From assembly GCF_008802405.1 (NCBI RefSeq), contig NZ_VZDO01000013.1, positions 1-64,000 on the forward strand: 64,000 nucleotides of DNA, read 5' to 3'. Shown here piece by piece: positions 36,255-45,262 of the stretch; the first letter of the stretch is position 1, and each line of letters starts with the position of its first letter. Made by a program: the position numbers and the translations under genes. The stretch comes from Plantimonas leprariae (lineage in GTDB: Bacteria > Pseudomonadota > Alphaproteobacteria > Rhizobiales > Rhizobiaceae). The notes under the pieces are model-generated. The model saw nothing but the letters and a program-made list of their open reading frames with translations, made no database searches and had not been told where the DNA came from.

Positions 36255-36866
36255 CTATGCAGTCTGCCGGACGGCCTTCGGCAAACTGCTGCAGGCCGCC
36301 GTGTGATCCGGTCCAAGAAGTCTGGTGACCGCGGCCAGGAACTCCGACGGGACACGCATGCGGCCGATCTGCAGGGCGCGGACGACGGCAGTGATGTGTT
36401 CGGGACCGAGGATGTCTGCAACAGCTGGGTGCATCAGGAGTTCGGCTGTGCAGGCCATTGGCAAGGCGGCGAACGAGGCGGCGCAGAGGCTGCGGGCCTT
36501 ACGCTCATCGAGCAGTGCAAATCCACCCTGTTCCACCGCACAGGCGATCGTCGCCGCTTCGCCGTCATCGAGGGTCGATCGGGCCGAGCCGTCGATCAGC
36601 GTTTCGTAAATGGGCGCTCCGGCAGCGCCGATTTCGACGCGTTCCACAAGTCCGGCCCGGATCAGCCTCTGGAGTTGCCGGGCGTCGTCATGGCCGTTGC
36701 CCTCTCCGGCTTCGAGTTCGACAACAGCGTTTCCCGTCACCGCGAAGCGATGGGGGAGCGCCTTCACGATATCGGCCGCGCGCTCTGAGGCGTTCAGATT
36801 GATGATTATGCTGGCATCGGCAATCAGAAGAGACGGGGAACTAGCGAAGAATCTTGATCCGTTCAT
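36255..36866 (-). CDS. PIN-domain nuclease
   Basis: 203 aa. PIN fold acidic residues are visible: Asp in LLIADASIIINL (about 15), Glu in AVVELEAGEG (about 47), Glu in LDDGEAATIACA, and Asp in GFALLDERKAR. The spacing suits a metal-dependent ribonuclease of the VapC/PIN type. The ATG at 36866 lies 26 nt inside the end of the XRE-ImmA gene, so it is translationally coupled as the last gene of a four-gene operon. XRE-ImmA/PIN pairs commonly behave as a toxin with its regulator-protease. Here the pair is tied to a QueC-like enzyme. Confidence 0.82.
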   Translation of the reverse strand: MNGSRFFASSPSLLIADASIIINLNASERAADIVKALPHRFAVTGNAVVELEAGEGNGHDDARQLQRLIRAGLVERVEIGAAGAPIYETLIDGSARSTLDDGEAATIACAVEQGGFALLDERKARSLCAASFAALPMACTAELLMHPAVADILGPEHITAVVRALQIGRMRVPSEFLAAVTRLLGPDHTAACSSLPKAVRQTA

Positions 36867-38025
36867 CAGCCTCGCTTTCTTCACGTTCCGTCCCGTCCAG
36901 CAGCGCCCTGATGCTATGCCGATCGAGGTCCAGCAGCCTCGCCAGTTGTCCTTCGCTGTAGAGCTCCTTTTTCCAGGCTTCACGGGCAAGCAGGGCGAGG
37001 CGCGGCGGCACGTGTCCTCTGGCGAAGACCGAGTTGTCAGGCCGGCCCGTCAATTCGCCGAGCACTTCGCGCACCTGCGCGTCAGTAATTCCGCCGTGCT
37101 CTTGAAACCAGTCCCAGGTTCCTTCACGAGTCAGCTTCAGCTCCTCCAGCCGGCGCACCATGGCCTCGCGGGAAACACCGAAAACATGCGCGAGCAGGAT
37201 GATGTGGCGACGCGTCAGATGGGACTGGCCGGCGGTGATTTCTGCAAAGCGCTGGCGCACCGCCCGGCCGGGCGTGATGAAGGCACGCTGGAAGACGTTT
37301 GCGTAGCGCTCCTCACGCGATGCGAACCGTTCGTCCTCCGTCAACACCTCAGGCTGTCTTCGGGTCGAGACTACGTGCGCAAGCTCGTGGATACCGGTCT
37401 GGGTGATCCTCTCGCGAGGATGATTGGCGTTCAGGAGAATGCACGCCCCAACGGACTCATCATAAGCAAACAGGCCCGATACCTTGCCTTCGAGCGGCCG
37501 GATGTAGACCCGGATGCCCAGCTGCAAGTCCAGCAGGGACACGATATCGGTAACCGGACCGGAGCCGAGTCCGAGCCAGCCGCGCAGCTCGTCAGCGTCC
37601 TGCTCAGCCTGCGACCGGACATCGCCCGGCAGCAAGGGACGCTCCGGCGGATAATTCCTTGCGCGCGAGACGCCAAGCGCGTTTTCCAGTTCGACTTCGG
37701 CGCGCACAAGCGTGTTGAGGAGACGCGTCGCGCGTTCCACATCGTCGTCCTTACTGTCTTCCAGCTTGCGGAATCGCGGCACCATGTCGAGGTGGATCGC
37801 CTCCCGCCGCAAGATCGCGTTGGCCGACGTACGGTAGGCCGTCGCCAGCTTCTGCAACTCATCCGTCTGAACGCGCCGTTTGCCCTGCTCGACCGCAACG
37901 ATCGTCGTGCGCGCGGCTCCGATGACGTCGGCGGCCTGCGCCTGGGTGAGCTTCGATGCCTCGCGCGCAAGACGAAGCCGCTCGCCGATCTCCGAGTCGC
38001 TCAGGCGATCAGTGATGCCGCTCAT
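36841..38025 (-). CDS. XRE regulator fused to ImmA/IrrE metallopeptidase
   Basis: 394 aa. The N-terminal XRE helix-turn-helix (about 12-65) includes LTQAQAADVIGAARTTIVAV. The ImmA/IrrE peptidase domain has zinc motif GIHELAHVV (about 235) and a third ligand region, REERYANVFQRAFITP (about 260-275). The C-terminal 110 residues are helical. Proteins of this build repress their own operon and cleave a partner under stress or infection. The start at 38025 overlaps the QueC-like stop by ATGA and the 3' end overlaps the PIN gene, so it sits third in a coupled operon. The natural target could be the PIN protein or the repressor itself; the sequence does not say. Confidence 0.9.
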   Translation of the reverse strand: MSGITDRLSDSEIGERLRLAREASKLTQAQAADVIGAARTTIVAVEQGKRRVQTDELQKLATAYRTSANAILRREAIHLDMVPRFRKLEDSKDDDVERATRLLNTLVRAEVELENALGVSRARNYPPERPLLPGDVRSQAEQDADELRGWLGLGSGPVTDIVSLLDLQLGIRVYIRPLEGKVSGLFAYDESVGACILLNANHPRERITQTGIHELAHVVSTRRQPEVLTEDERFASREERYANVFQRAFITPGRAVRQRFAEITAGQSHLTRRHIILLAHVFGVSREAMVRRLEELKLTREGTWDWFQEHGGITDAQVREVLGELTGRPDNSVFARGHVPPRLALLAREAWKKELYSEGQLARLLDLDRHSIRALLDGTEREESEADERIKILR

Positions 38026-39382
38026 CGATCTGCCCGCGTCCATTGCCGCATGAAGGAACGCGTCCCTCTTTGTTGAATGAATGCGCTCCACTCCGAGGCA
38101 TGCCGTTCGAGAACGCCCCCGAGCCGAGCCGCGACTTCGCCGGGCGCCATATTGAGGGAAGGCGCAGTTACGGTCGCATGCCGCTCGACGCCGCCGCGAT
38201 TGCAGGGGGCAGCCATATCGGCGAGGTGATCAAGATGCAGCGTGCCGGCGATCGCATACTCTCGGAACGCGCGGCTCATCCGCCGGAATTCCTTACTCAC
38301 CGCGGCCTCGATGGTGCTTGCGGTGAGGTCGTCGCAGATATACGCGCCGTCTGGCTCCTCCAAGCCAGCCGCGTGAACGCTCATCCGGCGAAGCAGGCAG
38401 GCCGCGCATATGCCACACTGCATCAGCTTGCCGTTCAGCGCGCTCCATCGCGCGCCGCGCCAGCATGACTTCGTACCACTCCAGGTCTCGCTGCCGGGAA
38501 GTGCCAAATAGGCACGCAGCGTCTCGCCTTTGGTGTGCCACAGACGGGAAATGTGAATTTGAAGGGCCGTCCGAATAAGGCACACAGAAACTTCTCCATG
38601 CGCCGCGTGAAGAGCGGGTGATTGCGGTAGTCGGGATAGGCGTGCGCAGCCGTAACCAGCGCCGGTCCGAAGGCGCCCTGACCGCTTTCCGGAACGACGA
38701 TCTCGCCGGCTTCAGTTAGATACGCAGCAAGGCCGCTGATTAAAGCGAACTTGAACCCGCGGCTTCGGGCGCTCGCCTCACCCCGCGCCGAGACGGTGTA
38801 GGGAACAGTCGCGAACGGCTCGCGCTCCCTCCTGCCCGGCAGGCCAGCCGCCTTCGGACCGACCCTGACACGCACCAGCTGCTCGCCCAGAGCCGCCGCC
38901 ACCAGTCCGGCGACCGCGAGAGAATCCATGCCCTCGCTGTACGCGATGACCGCCTGGGTCTTCACAGGCAGTTGCAGGAACTCCTGGGTCGGAGACAGCG
39001 CATCGCTGCGGCGCTGGACGAAATCGATCGTCCACTCGTCGCCGGTCAGGAATCGTAGGGCGTCGTGGAGGCTGTGGGCGACGTCAGGCGCTGCCCATCT
39101 TTGCGGTGCATGAACGGGCAGGCGGAGACTGAGGATGCGCGTCCACCCGAGCGCGGGTCGCTTCGTCACGCGGTCAGCATACTCGATCGCCGCAGCGAGC
39201 ATCATCGCGTCGTAGATGAGTGGCTTCCATCGCGCGAAAGCGTAGGACTCCAGCGCGGCGGTCGAGAATTTCAGATCGCGGCCCAAGTCGAATACCGTGC
39301 GCCCTTTGCGCGCCCGCCCGCCGGCCTCGACGACATCGATGAGGTGTTCAATAACCCTTGGACTGTAAGCACGTGCCTTCAT
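38022..39382 (-). pseudogene. QueC-like PP-loop enzyme, interrupted by one frameshift
   Basis: Two frames together make about 453 aa of a QueC-like protein. The first (from ATG 39382) has the PP-loop VIAYSEGMDSLAVAG (about 180) and GAFGP. The second (from about 38545 to 38022) has HTKGETL and the zinc-binding CGICAACLLRR preceded by a Cys. Frames meet near 38546-38548, where one missing C in a run of C residues (minus strand) would restore FTFP followed by LWHTKGETL. QueC makes 7-cyano-7-deazaguanine, but QueC-like enzymes QatC and Cap9 act in antiphage systems. ATGA overlaps exist at both ends. Without a shift the product loses its zinc site. A sequencing error, true decay or a slippage switch are all possible. 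Confidence 0.78.
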
Positions 39383-39936
39383 AGCGGCGGCCCCTCGTCG
39401 ACGCCGCTGCGTGCTGGAAGGCTGACGGTGTTCCGCCTCGGTGGGGTCCCGCCGGTCAGCACCTCGCGGGCAAGGGCGCCGCAATTAACGTCGTGGCGCG
39501 CTGCATCGAGGCGCTGACGGACATAGCTGCTGCTGCGCGGACTCGCCTCGCGCTGATAATGCTCTTCGATGCTGCGCAGAGCGCTGTGCATGGTGTCAGC
39601 GAACGCCGCGCTGAGTGCCATGTGCGTGCCAGCGTCGCCCGTTACGCCGCTTGCGACCGTGGCCACGGCGCAATCGATGGCCAGGTTTGCGGGCGCCGAA
39701 CCAGGGTGCTTCCCACGCAATGCTTCCAGCTGTTCGACGCGTAGCGAGGGAAAAAGCGTGTCTGAGCCCATAATCGCGCGGATCGCTTTGATGGGGGCGC
39801 CGAGGATGTCGCGCTTCAGGGCGACCGGAAGCGCCTCACTGACCTCGGCTGGCGAGTGGGCTGCTTTTGCAGCGCGGCGCGCCAGCGTCCTCCAATGAGG
39901 ACGTAGCGGAAGACTTCTATGGGGGCCATCGCTCAT
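39379..39936 (-). CDS. unknown first protein of the QueC-like operon
   Basis: 185 aa, soluble and largely helical, with Ala-rich segments (PHWRTLARRAAKAAHSPAEV, NLAIDCAVATVASG). A Gly/Pro/Arg-rich, probably flexible tail ends SLPARSGVDEGPPL. I recognise no family. It occupies the position of QatB in Qat systems (directly before the QueC-like gene, with an ATGA overlap), but the similarity is positional only. It may be the protein substrate of the QueC-like enzyme. The start at 39936 is preceded by GTTCGCACC without a clear RBS; GACATGGAGTT lies a little further upstream. Confidence 0.68.
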   Translation of the reverse strand: MSDGPHRSLPLRPHWRTLARRAAKAAHSPAEVSEALPVALKRDILGAPIKAIRAIMGSDTLFPSLRVEQLEALRGKHPGSAPANLAIDCAVATVASGVTGDAGTHMALSAAFADTMHSALRSIEEHYQREASPRSSSYVRQRLDAARHDVNCGALAREVLTGGTPPRRNTVSLPARSGVDEGPPL

Positions 39937-40262
39937 GGTGCGAACTCCATGTCAGCATGGAAGTATATGAATCATGACAATGTCAAGATGGATTTCTTCT
40001 GGGGCGGACATCCTAGTATGTGAGTGCGTCTGTGGCATGGATGCTCAGCGCCAATCCCCGAGGAACTGCGCCGCATCGTCAAAGAGCCTGCTCGCGACTT
40101 CCCTGTGTGAATTGACAACGCACACGTAGAAACTGAGACCGTTTCCCGCTCGCCACGGTTGCGCCGCGGTCGCCGTCGTACCATCGATGGCTAAGTGGGA
40201 GCTCAAACGCCGCGGCGCGGCGGCCGCGCCCGGCGAAGCGAAGACGGTCTTGGCGAGGCGAG
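39937..40262. promoter_or_regulatory. 326-bp divergent region before the QueC-like operon
   Basis: No supported gene. An AT-richer stretch at about 39955-39995 (ATGAATCATGACAATGTCAAG) is just upstream of the minus-strand operon and is the likely promoter. It contains short dyads such as TGACAATGTCA (39974-39984), a plausible operator for the operon's XRE protein. Confidence 0.45.
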
Positions 40263-41297
40263 ATGGACTGGTTCGAACGGCTGACCGGGTTTCGGGAGAC
40301 GTCATACGCGGAAACGCAAAGTCGACTGAGCGTTGTCGACGGTCGGCTCCAATGCCGGGGCGCGGATCGCCGCTTTGCGGTCGGAGAGCTGACGCTTCCC
40401 TCGCTCGCGGAGTTGCGAACGCAGGCTGCCGGCACAAAGCGGTCCGGACGGTCGCGGTTATCAATCGCGGAGGGCGACGTCCGCGCCATGCACCGGCAGC
40501 TGGAAAACCGTGGGGCGCTGTTCCAAGTCGCCTCGCAGTTCAACATGCTGGAGATGGTCGGACCGGACGTTACGCCTGAGGATGGGATCGCCGGCTACCA
40601 GTACGATCGAACGCAGGGACCGGCCTGCGCGATGGCGGCCGGTGCGGCCACGATCTACCGCAACTATCTCGTCCCGGTGGCTGGCGGGATCGGGCAGACG
40701 GCGGATCGGCAGCTCGACGGGCTGGCTGATCTCGGTGCGGAATTGGCGCGGCGTCTCGGCACTCGGCCGGAGGCGTTGTGGACGATGCGCAACGGCTACG
40801 CGCTCGCCTCCAGCGACGGCTTGGCCGCCATCGCGACCTACCTCGACGCAGCGGATGCGGACGCCTGGGACGACCTGCGCGGTCTGCTACGGTTCGGCCT
40901 GCATAGCGATGTCGGCGTGACGGACGATCCAGACGCGGGACAACTTGTCAGCCAGATCTTCTGCTCCGCCCTGCCGGTTGCCTACTCGCGCCAGCGGAAA
41001 GCCGACTGGGCGCCGTTCGCGCGCCTGGTGCTCGAGGCTGCCTACGAGGCGACATTACTCGCTGGACTGCTGAATGCCGATCATGGGACTTCCAGCCGCG
41101 TACTGCTCACCCGGCTTGGCGGCGGAGCCTTTGGCAACGATGATGAATGGATCGATGGCGCACTGATGCGCGCCGTGCGGATCATGGGCGACCGTGACCT
41201 CGACATCGCTGTCGTCAGTTATGGGCCACCGCCCCAGCATCTCATCAAATTGCTCGCGTCGTCCGGGGTTGAAGCTTCCGCTAGCGGCGGCGGATGA
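40263..41297 (+). CDS. possible macrodomain/PARG-like protein
   Basis: 344 aa. The N-terminal half includes FNMLEMVGPDVTPEDGIAGY and QGPACAMAAGAATIYRNYLVP. The C-terminal part has RLVLEAAYEATLLAGLL then VLLTRLGGGAFGN, which resembles the ADP-ribose-binding loop of macrodomain and PARG-type glycohydrolases. The spacing of an N-terminal Gly-rich loop and the late GGGxFGN loop is suggestive, not proof. ADP-ribose enzymes occur in several phage-defence modules. It is divergent from the QueC-like operon and alone on its strand. Start: ATG at 40263 after GGCGAGGCGAG. No close family name can be given. Confidence 0.6.
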   Translation: MDWFERLTGFRETSYAETQSRLSVVDGRLQCRGADRRFAVGELTLPSLAELRTQAAGTKRSGRSRLSIAEGDVRAMHRQLENRGALFQVASQFNMLEMVGPDVTPEDGIAGYQYDRTQGPACAMAAGAATIYRNYLVPVAGGIGQTADRQLDGLADLGAELARRLGTRPEALWTMRNGYALASSDGLAAIATYLDAADADAWDDLRGLLRFGLHSDVGVTDDPDAGQLVSQIFCSALPVAYSRQRKADWAPFARLVLEAAYEATLLAGLLNADHGTSSRVLLTRLGGGAFGNDDEWIDGALMRAVRIMGDRDLDIAVVSYGPPPQHLIKLLASSGVEASASGGG

Positions 41298-41726
41298 GCC
41301 TCGGCCTAATTCAAAATGGGAAATCCAGAATGCCTTCGATCGCCGAATGATAGCGGGAAAGCCGGCAAATCAGCGTCTCAGGCCTTCGCAATTATCTTTC
41401 CATTGCAATGACATACGTGCTCCCAGTTTTGTTCTGACCGGCGCGCTAAAATCACACCACTCTAGTACAAAACTGCGAACCGTTACATTAATGCAAGGGG
41501 GTAAGCTGGACGTGCCGGGATCGCTTTGAGCGCTCGACCGGCACGTCCTTGGTAGCTCACGGATAGCGCACTCGCTAATCCGCGCGGTCGGCGAAACCTC
41601 AACCGACCTTGTGGGCTCCGGACGGGGTCGCCGCCATCCCCACCGCCGCGATCGATCCGCCCCAGCGTGCGGCGTCTCCCGCGGTCCCCGCGCTTATCGG
41701 GTCCGGGTCCCCTTCATGCGCATCAC
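41298..41726. other. 429-bp noncoding region carrying repeat R1
   Basis: No supported gene. It holds repeat R1 (41412-41446). About 20 bp further on (41465-41479) is TACAAAACTGCGAAC, whose reverse complement matches the central GTTCGCAGTTTTGT of repeats R2 and R3. R1 and this segment therefore form an inverted pair. The region borders the 3' end of the ParB-like genes, so it may be a boundary of the recombinase-ParB unit. Confidence 0.5.
41412..41446 (+). repeat. 35-bp repeat R1
   Basis: First of three copies sharing CAGTTTTGTTCTGACCGG followed by CGCGC and preceded by ATACGTG. R1 differs from R2 and R3 at the TCC/TCG part of the centre and lacks the final CCA. All three copies have the same orientation and lie outside genes. 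Confidence 0.75.
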
Positions 41727-42674
41727 TTACTCCGCCGCGATCGGCAGGATCGCGAGCGAGCTGATCTCCGCAATGGACTGAAGCTCGCCCAAGTACTCCT
41801 GGCGATGAGTGCTCAGCCACCGAACGATCCGAGCGTTGCTGAGTAGCTTCGCGACGTAGCCTTTGGCGACGGTCAGGTGCAGGTTGTCGACGCTGTAGGT
41901 TTCCTCGACCGACTTCACCTGCATTTGCAGGCTGGCCAGTTCCCGCTCCATCCGCGCAATTTGCCCGACAGCGACTGCGGATGTGCCGCCCAGCTTTGGC
42001 TTGCGAAGCTGGACAAGTTGCCGTTCCGGTGTTGCAACCAAAAGCGCCTTCGCGAACACCACACTGAAGTTGTTCTGCCCGATCATCAGTTCGGCCGCCT
42101 CGATCTGACGGGCCGGCACCATTCGCCGGAGTTGGTCGAACACTGCACCGGGACAGACCGAATCCTTCAACAGCTCGATGGCAGACGCGCAGATGCCGTT
42201 CAGCATGCGGAACTTGCGACGAACGGATCCGACCTCAATGTCCAGCGCTTCGGCTATCACTTCGTCCGGCACGCCGCGCTCGACCGCGAGCGCGATCATG
42301 TTGTGTTCCTGGACGGCCGCGAGGCGATTGATCCGCTTGTTGTAGGTGTAGGCCTCGTCGTCGGTCGATACGAGGCACTCGACTTCCGTCTGACCGAGAT
42401 CTTTCAGTGCTTCGATGCGAACGTGGCCATCGAGCAGGAAGTATGTACCAGGACGACCAGGATCGGGGGAGACCGCTGGCGGTTCGACGAGGCCGATCAG
42501 CCTCACGGAGGCGAGGATCTGTGCATACTTGCGGCTTTCCTTCATGCCCACACGGAAGGTCCGCAACGGCACCAAGTTATCGAGAGGAACGATGATCGTT
42601 TCGCGTTCGAACCCGAGCCGAACACCACTGTCGTCATCGCTGTCTGGCTCGTCTCCGTTATTATCACGGCTCAT
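41727..42674 (-). CDS. ParB/RepB-like protein 2 of the recombinase operon
   Basis: 315 aa. A ParB N-terminal nuclease-fold-like domain (about 30-105; IIVPLDNLVPLR, FLLDGHVRIEAL, ECLVSTDDEAY) is followed by a helix-turn-helix region (EVIAEALDIEVGSVRRKF) and a C-terminal RepB-type domain. It is the last gene of a three-gene operon and overlaps the previous stop by ATGA. RepB-type ParB proteins normally partition repABC replicons, but no RepA or RepC is here. Pairing with a serine recombinase suggests a role in site choice or directionality. The acidic N-terminal tail (SRDNNGDEPDSDDDSG) is unusual. Confidence 0.85.
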   Translation of the reverse strand: MSRDNNGDEPDSDDDSGVRLGFERETIIVPLDNLVPLRTFRVGMKESRKYAQILASVRLIGLVEPPAVSPDPGRPGTYFLLDGHVRIEALKDLGQTEVECLVSTDDEAYTYNKRINRLAAVQEHNMIALAVERGVPDEVIAEALDIEVGSVRRKFRMLNGICASAIELLKDSVCPGAVFDQLRRMVPARQIEAAELMIGQNNFSVVFAKALLVATPERQLVQLRKPKLGGTSAVAVGQIARMERELASLQMQVKSVEETYSVDNLHLTVAKGYVAKLLSNARIVRWLSTHRQEYLGELQSIAEISSLAILPIAAE

Positions 42675-43567
42675 GCTGCTTCTCCCGCGATGCGTTTGGC
42701 CAAAGCCCGCGGCATCGTCTCCAGGTGCTCGGCTCGCAGCAGCGTGACGAAACCTTCGTCCGACAGAACGTCCTTCAGCGCCTCGACGAGGAACAGGAGC
42801 TTAGCGTGCGTGAAGTCGGACTTCTTGGCGATGAGGCGCTGCTTATCAGCTTCGCGTTGGTAGATCTGCATGAGGTCGGTGATCGTCAGGCGGCGCGACT
42901 TGCCCCGTTTCCCTCCGAGTCGGTTGTCGCGTACAGCCGTCGTTCGCATCCGACGATCGAGCAGACGTCGGAGAATGCCGACCTTCTTGCCCTTGATCTT
43001 ACCGGCGGCACAGGCCTCCGTCAGGATGTCCTGCGCTTCCGATGACTCAGCCCGCGCGATATCGATCGCAAAGCTCACCGGGATGAGGCCGGTTTCGACG
43101 GCCGCCACCAGCTTTTCCTCGCCACGATCGAGCAACACGGTGATCATGTTGACCCAACTCGCCGAAACGCCGATCTTGCGGCCGATCTCGACGTCGGTGT
43201 AGCCCCGCTTGTGGAGGCTCCCGATCTCCCCCATCAGATCGATCGGTCGATGTTGGCGCCGTGCAATGTTCTCGACGAGGCTCATCACCAGACATTCGGT
43301 TTCCGATGAATTGACGACGAAGGCTGGTGCCTCCGTTTCCCCCAACATGCGCAGTGCATCCAGCCGTCCCTCGCCGCAGATCAAACCATAGCGCTCGACG
43401 CCGTCCTCGATGTAGCGACTGACCTTGATCGGGCGCTTCAGTCCAATCGCCTCGATGTTGTCGACGATCTCCTTGTGCTGGCGCTTGTTGCGCGCCCGGG
43501 TGTTCAGGACGGTGATGCGCGCGATCGGAATCATCGCGATCCGGTGACCTTGCCTCTTTGTCATCAT
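42671..43567 (-). CDS. ParB/RepB-like protein 1 of the recombinase operon
   Basis: 298 aa. The ParB N-terminal domain has IARITVLNTRARN, EAIGLKRPIKVSR, LICGEGRLDALRMLG and SLVENIARR (ParB boxes I and II). A helix-turn-helix follows (TDVEIGRKIGVSASWVNMI, about 140-158), then a RepB-type C-terminal region. It starts inside the end of the recombinase gene (overlap at 43564-43567) and overlaps its neighbour, so all three proteins are translated together. ENIARR suggests that the arginine-rich CTP-binding patch of canonical ParB proteins is retained. Confidence 0.87.
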   Translation of the reverse strand: MMTKRQGHRIAMIPIARITVLNTRARNKRQHKEIVDNIEAIGLKRPIKVSRYIEDGVERYGLICGEGRLDALRMLGETEAPAFVVNSSETECLVMSLVENIARRQHRPIDLMGEIGSLHKRGYTDVEIGRKIGVSASWVNMITVLLDRGEEKLVAAVETGLIPVSFAIDIARAESSEAQDILTEACAAGKIKGKKVGILRRLLDRRMRTTAVRDNRLGGKRGKSRRLTITDLMQIYQREADKQRLIAKKSDFTHAKLLFLVEALKDVLSDEGFVTLLRAEHLETMPRALAKRIAGEAA

Positions 43568-45132
43568 GCAGCCTCCGCAACGTGAATGGGCTCTGCGATG
43601 TCGTAAAGAAGGTCGAGTGTTTCGAAGCGATAAGCATCGAGCGCGAAGCCGTTTTCCTCGGCAAGCCGCAGTTTGGAAGACGCGAGATCGATCGCCGGCA
43701 GGAGGTAGTAGTCGAGCGGCACTCGGTTGGCCGAGTCCATTCGAACAGCGACGGTGATGTCAGCAAGCAAACCGGTATCGAAACGAAGTTGCCAGCGCAG
43801 CGAACCCGCGGCGGTCTTTCGACAGCGCGCAATGACGACCGAGACCGTGAACTCGCCGTTGATGGATACGAGCTCGGTGTCAGGATCTTGGATTACGTGA
43901 CAGCCGGTTGCTCGCAGACCAGCCAGCACTTCGCTGACCACTTCCGGGTGCATCGCGCGCAGGGCGCGGTTGACTTCGACATAGGCGTAGTCGCGGCGCG
44001 GCGTGTAACCGACGAGCTTGTAGGCGCGCAGCAGGCTACCGAAACGCGAGCGATAGGCGCTGCTCGACGGCAAACCGTCGGCTTCGTCGATGACAATCCC
44101 GGAAAGCGCACCTTCCTGCTGTAGGAGAGTCCGCAATGCGACCAGCATCTCGTCATCCGACAACCGGAAGGACCGAGCGGAAATGATCGTCTGGGCTGCT
44201 TCGGCCATCGCGCGCTCGACGATGGCGGGAAACGCATCGTTGGCCCGTACCCAGGTTTCCGGACTATTGCGGACGTGTTGCTTCTTCAACTTGAAGGACG
44301 TGCGGTTCCAAACGTTGTCACCGGCGTACTTCTCGTTGATCAGCACTTGGTGGACGGTGCCGCGCGTCCACGGACGGTCGAAGTCGGTGCGGCATCCTTC
44401 CATGTTCAGCGTGGCGGCGATCTCGGTCTCCGAGCGCCCGTCGACCACGAAGGCGCGATAGATGCGCCGCACGGTTTCGATCTCGTGATCTGGGCCGAGC
44501 GTCAGCACCACGCGGTCGGTTTGGAGGCTCTTCTGCTCACCCCGCGCCAGCTCACCCTTGCTGTTGCCGGCCCCATCAAGAAGCAGGCGGCGGAGCCCGA
44601 AGCCTGGGGCGCCGCCTTGTCGGAAGCCGAGTTCGATCAGGCGGCACTGGCCCTTGAACACCTTCGCTGACAGCTCACGGCTGTACTCGCCGGCCATAGC
44701 GCGTTTGACGCTTTTGATGATCGTGGAAACGGGACTGCCGTCGTTGTCGAACTCTTCGGCGCAGTAGTGAACGGAGATGCCGGCGCGCTTGCAGGTGTGC
44801 TCGTAGAAGGCGCTCTCGTCGGCGTCCTGGAAGCGTCCCCAACGGCTGACGTCGTAGACAAGGATCGCCTCGAAGTCGGCTGTCCCGCTTTGGACGTCGC
44901 TGATCAGCGCTTTCAGCGCCTCGCGGCCATCGATGCGAAGGCCGCTCTTTCCAGCGTCGGCATAGGTGCGCACGACTGTGAAGCCGCGGGTCTCCGCATA
45001 GATCCGGATGACATCCGCCTGGTTCTCGGTCGAGTACCGCTGATGCTCGGTCGACATGCGCACGTACTCAGCCGCACGCACCAAATCAGGTCGCGATCGT
45101 TCTTCATCCGATCTACCGCTTCCGTCCAACAC
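43564..45132 (-). CDS. large serine recombinase of the ParB-linked cassette platform
   Basis: 522 aa. Resolvase domain: AAEYVRMSTEHQRYSTENQ (catalytic Ser in RMST), ILVYDVSRWGRF, then AGEYSRELSAKV. The recombinase domain has VLINEKYAGDNVWNR. Unlike the island integrase at 2038-3714, no zinc-ribbon CxxC pair is evident. The C-terminal half instead has a distinct beta-rich region. A GTG start is used at 45132. It leads a coupled operon with two ParB-like genes. I infer that it acts on the 35-bp repeats that flank nearby cassettes, but this has not been shown. Confidence 0.9.
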   Translation of the reverse strand: MLDGSGRSDEERSRPDLVRAAEYVRMSTEHQRYSTENQADVIRIYAETRGFTVVRTYADAGKSGLRIDGREALKALISDVQSGTADFEAILVYDVSRWGRFQDADESAFYEHTCKRAGISVHYCAEEFDNDGSPVSTIIKSVKRAMAGEYSRELSAKVFKGQCRLIELGFRQGGAPGFGLRRLLLDGAGNSKGELARGEQKSLQTDRVVLTLGPDHEIETVRRIYRAFVVDGRSETEIAATLNMEGCRTDFDRPWTRGTVHQVLINEKYAGDNVWNRTSFKLKKQHVRNSPETWVRANDAFPAIVERAMAEAAQTIISARSFRLSDDEMLVALRTLLQQEGALSGIVIDEADGLPSSSAYRSRFGSLLRAYKLVGYTPRRDYAYVEVNRALRAMHPEVVSEVLAGLRATGCHVIQDPDTELVSINGEFTVSVVIARCRKTAAGSLRWQLRFDTGLLADITVAVRMDSANRVPLDYYLLPAIDLASSKLRLAEENGFALDAYRFETLDLLYDIAEPIHVAEAA

Positions 45133-45262
45133 GACACGTGTTCCGATCGGCCGTCGCCTGCGGCAGCGAAGGTCGGTGCGTCTTTGCTTGAGGTCCGAGA
45201 AGGTTCGGCTCCCAAACTTTACGTCTTCCGCATCGGGCTACTACCATGCGGAGCGCACAACG

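Noticed and set aside
36255-39936. A canonical Qat operon
   Set aside because: No QatA KAP-type ATPase or QatD TatD-like nuclease is present, and the first protein resembles QatB only by position.
41727-43567. repABC-type replication/partition genes
   Set aside because: Only ParB/RepB-like proteins are present; there is no RepA, no RepC and no origin. The operon is led by a recombinase.
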